Assembly (NCBI GenBank): GCA_965204565.1
Contig: CBDBEU010000003.1
Coordinates: 186,001-250,000, forward strand
DNA from: CBDBEU01 sp965204565
GTDB taxonomy: Bacteria > Pseudomonadota > Alphaproteobacteria > Rhizobiales > TMED25
Length of the DNA: 64,000 nt
Reading direction: 5' to 3'
Shown here: in pieces, positions 63,328-64,000 of the stretch
Layout: each line of letters opens with the position of its first letter
How positions within the stretch are numbered: the stretch's first letter is position 1
Notes under the pieces: model-generated
The model's input: only the letters and a program-made list of their open reading frames with translations
Told to the model about the DNA's origin: nothing
Database searches by the model: none
Position numbers and translations under genes: made by a program

Positions 63328-64000
63328 ATGCCTGAAATTTCGCCACTGGCGCCCTCATCAATGCCCGGCATGCCCGATATTGCCGGCGTGCGCCTCGCCG
63401 CCACCGCCGCCGGCCTCAAATACCAGGGGCGTACCGACCTGATGCTGGCGATCTGCGAACCCGGCACCTCGGTTGCCGGCACGCTGACGCGCTCGGCCTG
63501 CGCCTCCGCGCCGGTCGAGTGGTGCCGCGACCGGCTGGGGGGCGGCACGGCGCGCGCGCTTTTGGTCAATTCCGGCAACGCCAATGCCTTTACCGGCCGT
63601 GCCGGTGAGCTCAGTTGTGCCACCATGGCCGCCGCCGTGGCCGAGCATGTCGGCTGCAGCATTGACGGCGTCATGCTGGCCTCGACCGGCGTCATCGGCG
63701 AGGCGCTCGATCCCACGCCGGTGCTGACAAATATCGCCAGTCTTGCCCAAACCGCCGGGCCTGGCGGCTGGCAAGACACCGCCAGCGCCATCATGACCAC
63801 CGACACATTTGCCAAATATGCCACCAGAACCGCCCGCATTGATGATGTCGATGTGCACATCAACGCCATTGCCAAGGGCTCTGGCATGATCGCGCCCGAC
63901 ATGGCCACCATGCTGGGCTTTGTCTTTACCGACGCGCATCTCTCGCCTCAGGCCTTGCAGCGTTGCCTGTCGCGCGCCGTCGATCAGAGCTTCAATGCGG
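63328..64000 (+). CDS. argJ: Bifunctional glutamate N-acetyltransferase / amino-acid acetyltransferase ArgJ (5' part)
   Basis: The first 224 residues of ArgJ, cut by the window end. It recycles the acetyl group in arginine synthesis. Recognisable motifs are VNSGNANAFTGRAG, GVMLASTGVIGEAL, ASAIMTTDTFAKYATRTARI and the autoprocessing/active-site block KGSGMIAPDMATMLGFVFTD, where the precursor is cleaved at the conserved ATML Thr. The start MPEISPLAPSSMPGMPDIA follows 80 bases after the parvulin stop. It continues beyond 64000. Confidence 0.95.
   Translation, partial: MPEISPLAPSSMPGMPDIAGVRLAATAAGLKYQGRTDLMLAICEPGTSVAGTLTRSACASAPVEWCRDRLGGGTARALLVNSGNANAFTGRAGELSCATMAAAVAEHVGCSIDGVMLASTGVIGEALDPTPVLTNIASLAQTAGPGGWQDTASAIMTTDTFAKYATRTARIDDVDVHINAIAKGSGMIAPDMATMLGFVFTDAHLSPQALQRCLSRAVDQSFNA

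Noticed and set aside
1..64000. CRISPR array or defence system
   Set aside because: No regularly spaced repeats and no Cas, restriction-methylation, toxin-antitoxin or retron genes were recognised; the HNH gene is a conserved stand-alone chromosomal gene.

Overview
The window reads as chromosome of an alphaproteobacterium, most likely order Hyphomicrobiales (Rhizobiales). Gene content and order support this: hslV/hslU beside hisB, glyA-nrdR, ffh-rpsP-rimM-trmD, dapF-mtaB-ftsY, ccmABCDG next to acnA and a DUF1223 gene, and secA-parvulin-argJ. The DNA looks GC-rich throughout except for one AT-rich island at about 61378-62330. No rRNA operon, CRISPR array, integrase or complete prophage was seen.

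The striking property is decay. Essential genes are mostly intact: hslU, hisB, ffh, rpsP, rimM, trmD, dapF, ccm, acnA, htpG, secA, argJ. Many accessory genes are broken by single-base frameshifts, in-frame stops, truncations or joins to other fragments. Broken genes include a cupin, an ACMSD-type amidohydrolase, a Crp/Fnr regulator, DUF4202, hemA (3' end only), an SDR, a carboxylesterase, an AlkA-type glycosylase, a 2-hydroxyacid dehydrogenase, an EAL phosphodiesterase, an SLC13 transporter, a Sel1 protein and a parvulin. At least nine IS copies or remnants (IS5-type, IS427-like, IS1380, IS30, IS21) lie at the junctions. This pattern fits a lineage in genome reduction after an IS burst. Part of it could be indel sequencing error, because glyA, ftsY and hslV also have doubtful 5' ends.

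Layout. 1-2.3 kb: cupin remnant and an IS5-type element nested in an IS1380 remnant. 2.3-6.8 kb: a secreted Cys-rich protein, the hslV-membrane protein-hslU operon and divergent hisB. 6.8-10.6 kb: CmcJ-like oxidoreductase, HlyU-like protein, a cluster of truncated genes, a cupin and tRNA(CAU). 10.7-14.5 kb: IS1380 remnant, hemA remnant, DUF6898, glyA, nrdR and a six-Cys peptide. 14.5-20.4 kb: chrA, SDR pseudogene, DUF488, alpha/beta hydrolase, GST, FkbM methyltransferase and tRNA-Leu. 20.5-29 kb: glnK/amtB, a YqaA-type protein, an IS copy that supplies the dsbB start codon, HNH, two pseudogenes, gluQ, a receiver protein and a dehydrogenase pseudogene.

29-33 kb: two ABC half-transporters that look like a heterodimeric exporter with one degenerate ATP site. 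33-41 kb: translation and protein-targeting genes, a sugar aminotransferase, dapF, mtaB and ftsY. 41-47 kb: cytochrome c maturation genes interrupted between ccmB and ccmC by an IS. 47-53 kb: acnA, DUF1223 and htpG. 53-58 kb: DUF2794, a glycosyltransferase that begins inside an IS end, and a run of pseudogenes. 58-64 kb: secA, the AT-rich island with collagen-like coding sequence, the parvulin and the start of argJ.

All calls come from reading the sequence and recalling family motifs. No database search was run, so family names rest on motif recognition and frameshift positions are accurate to about 10-20 bases.
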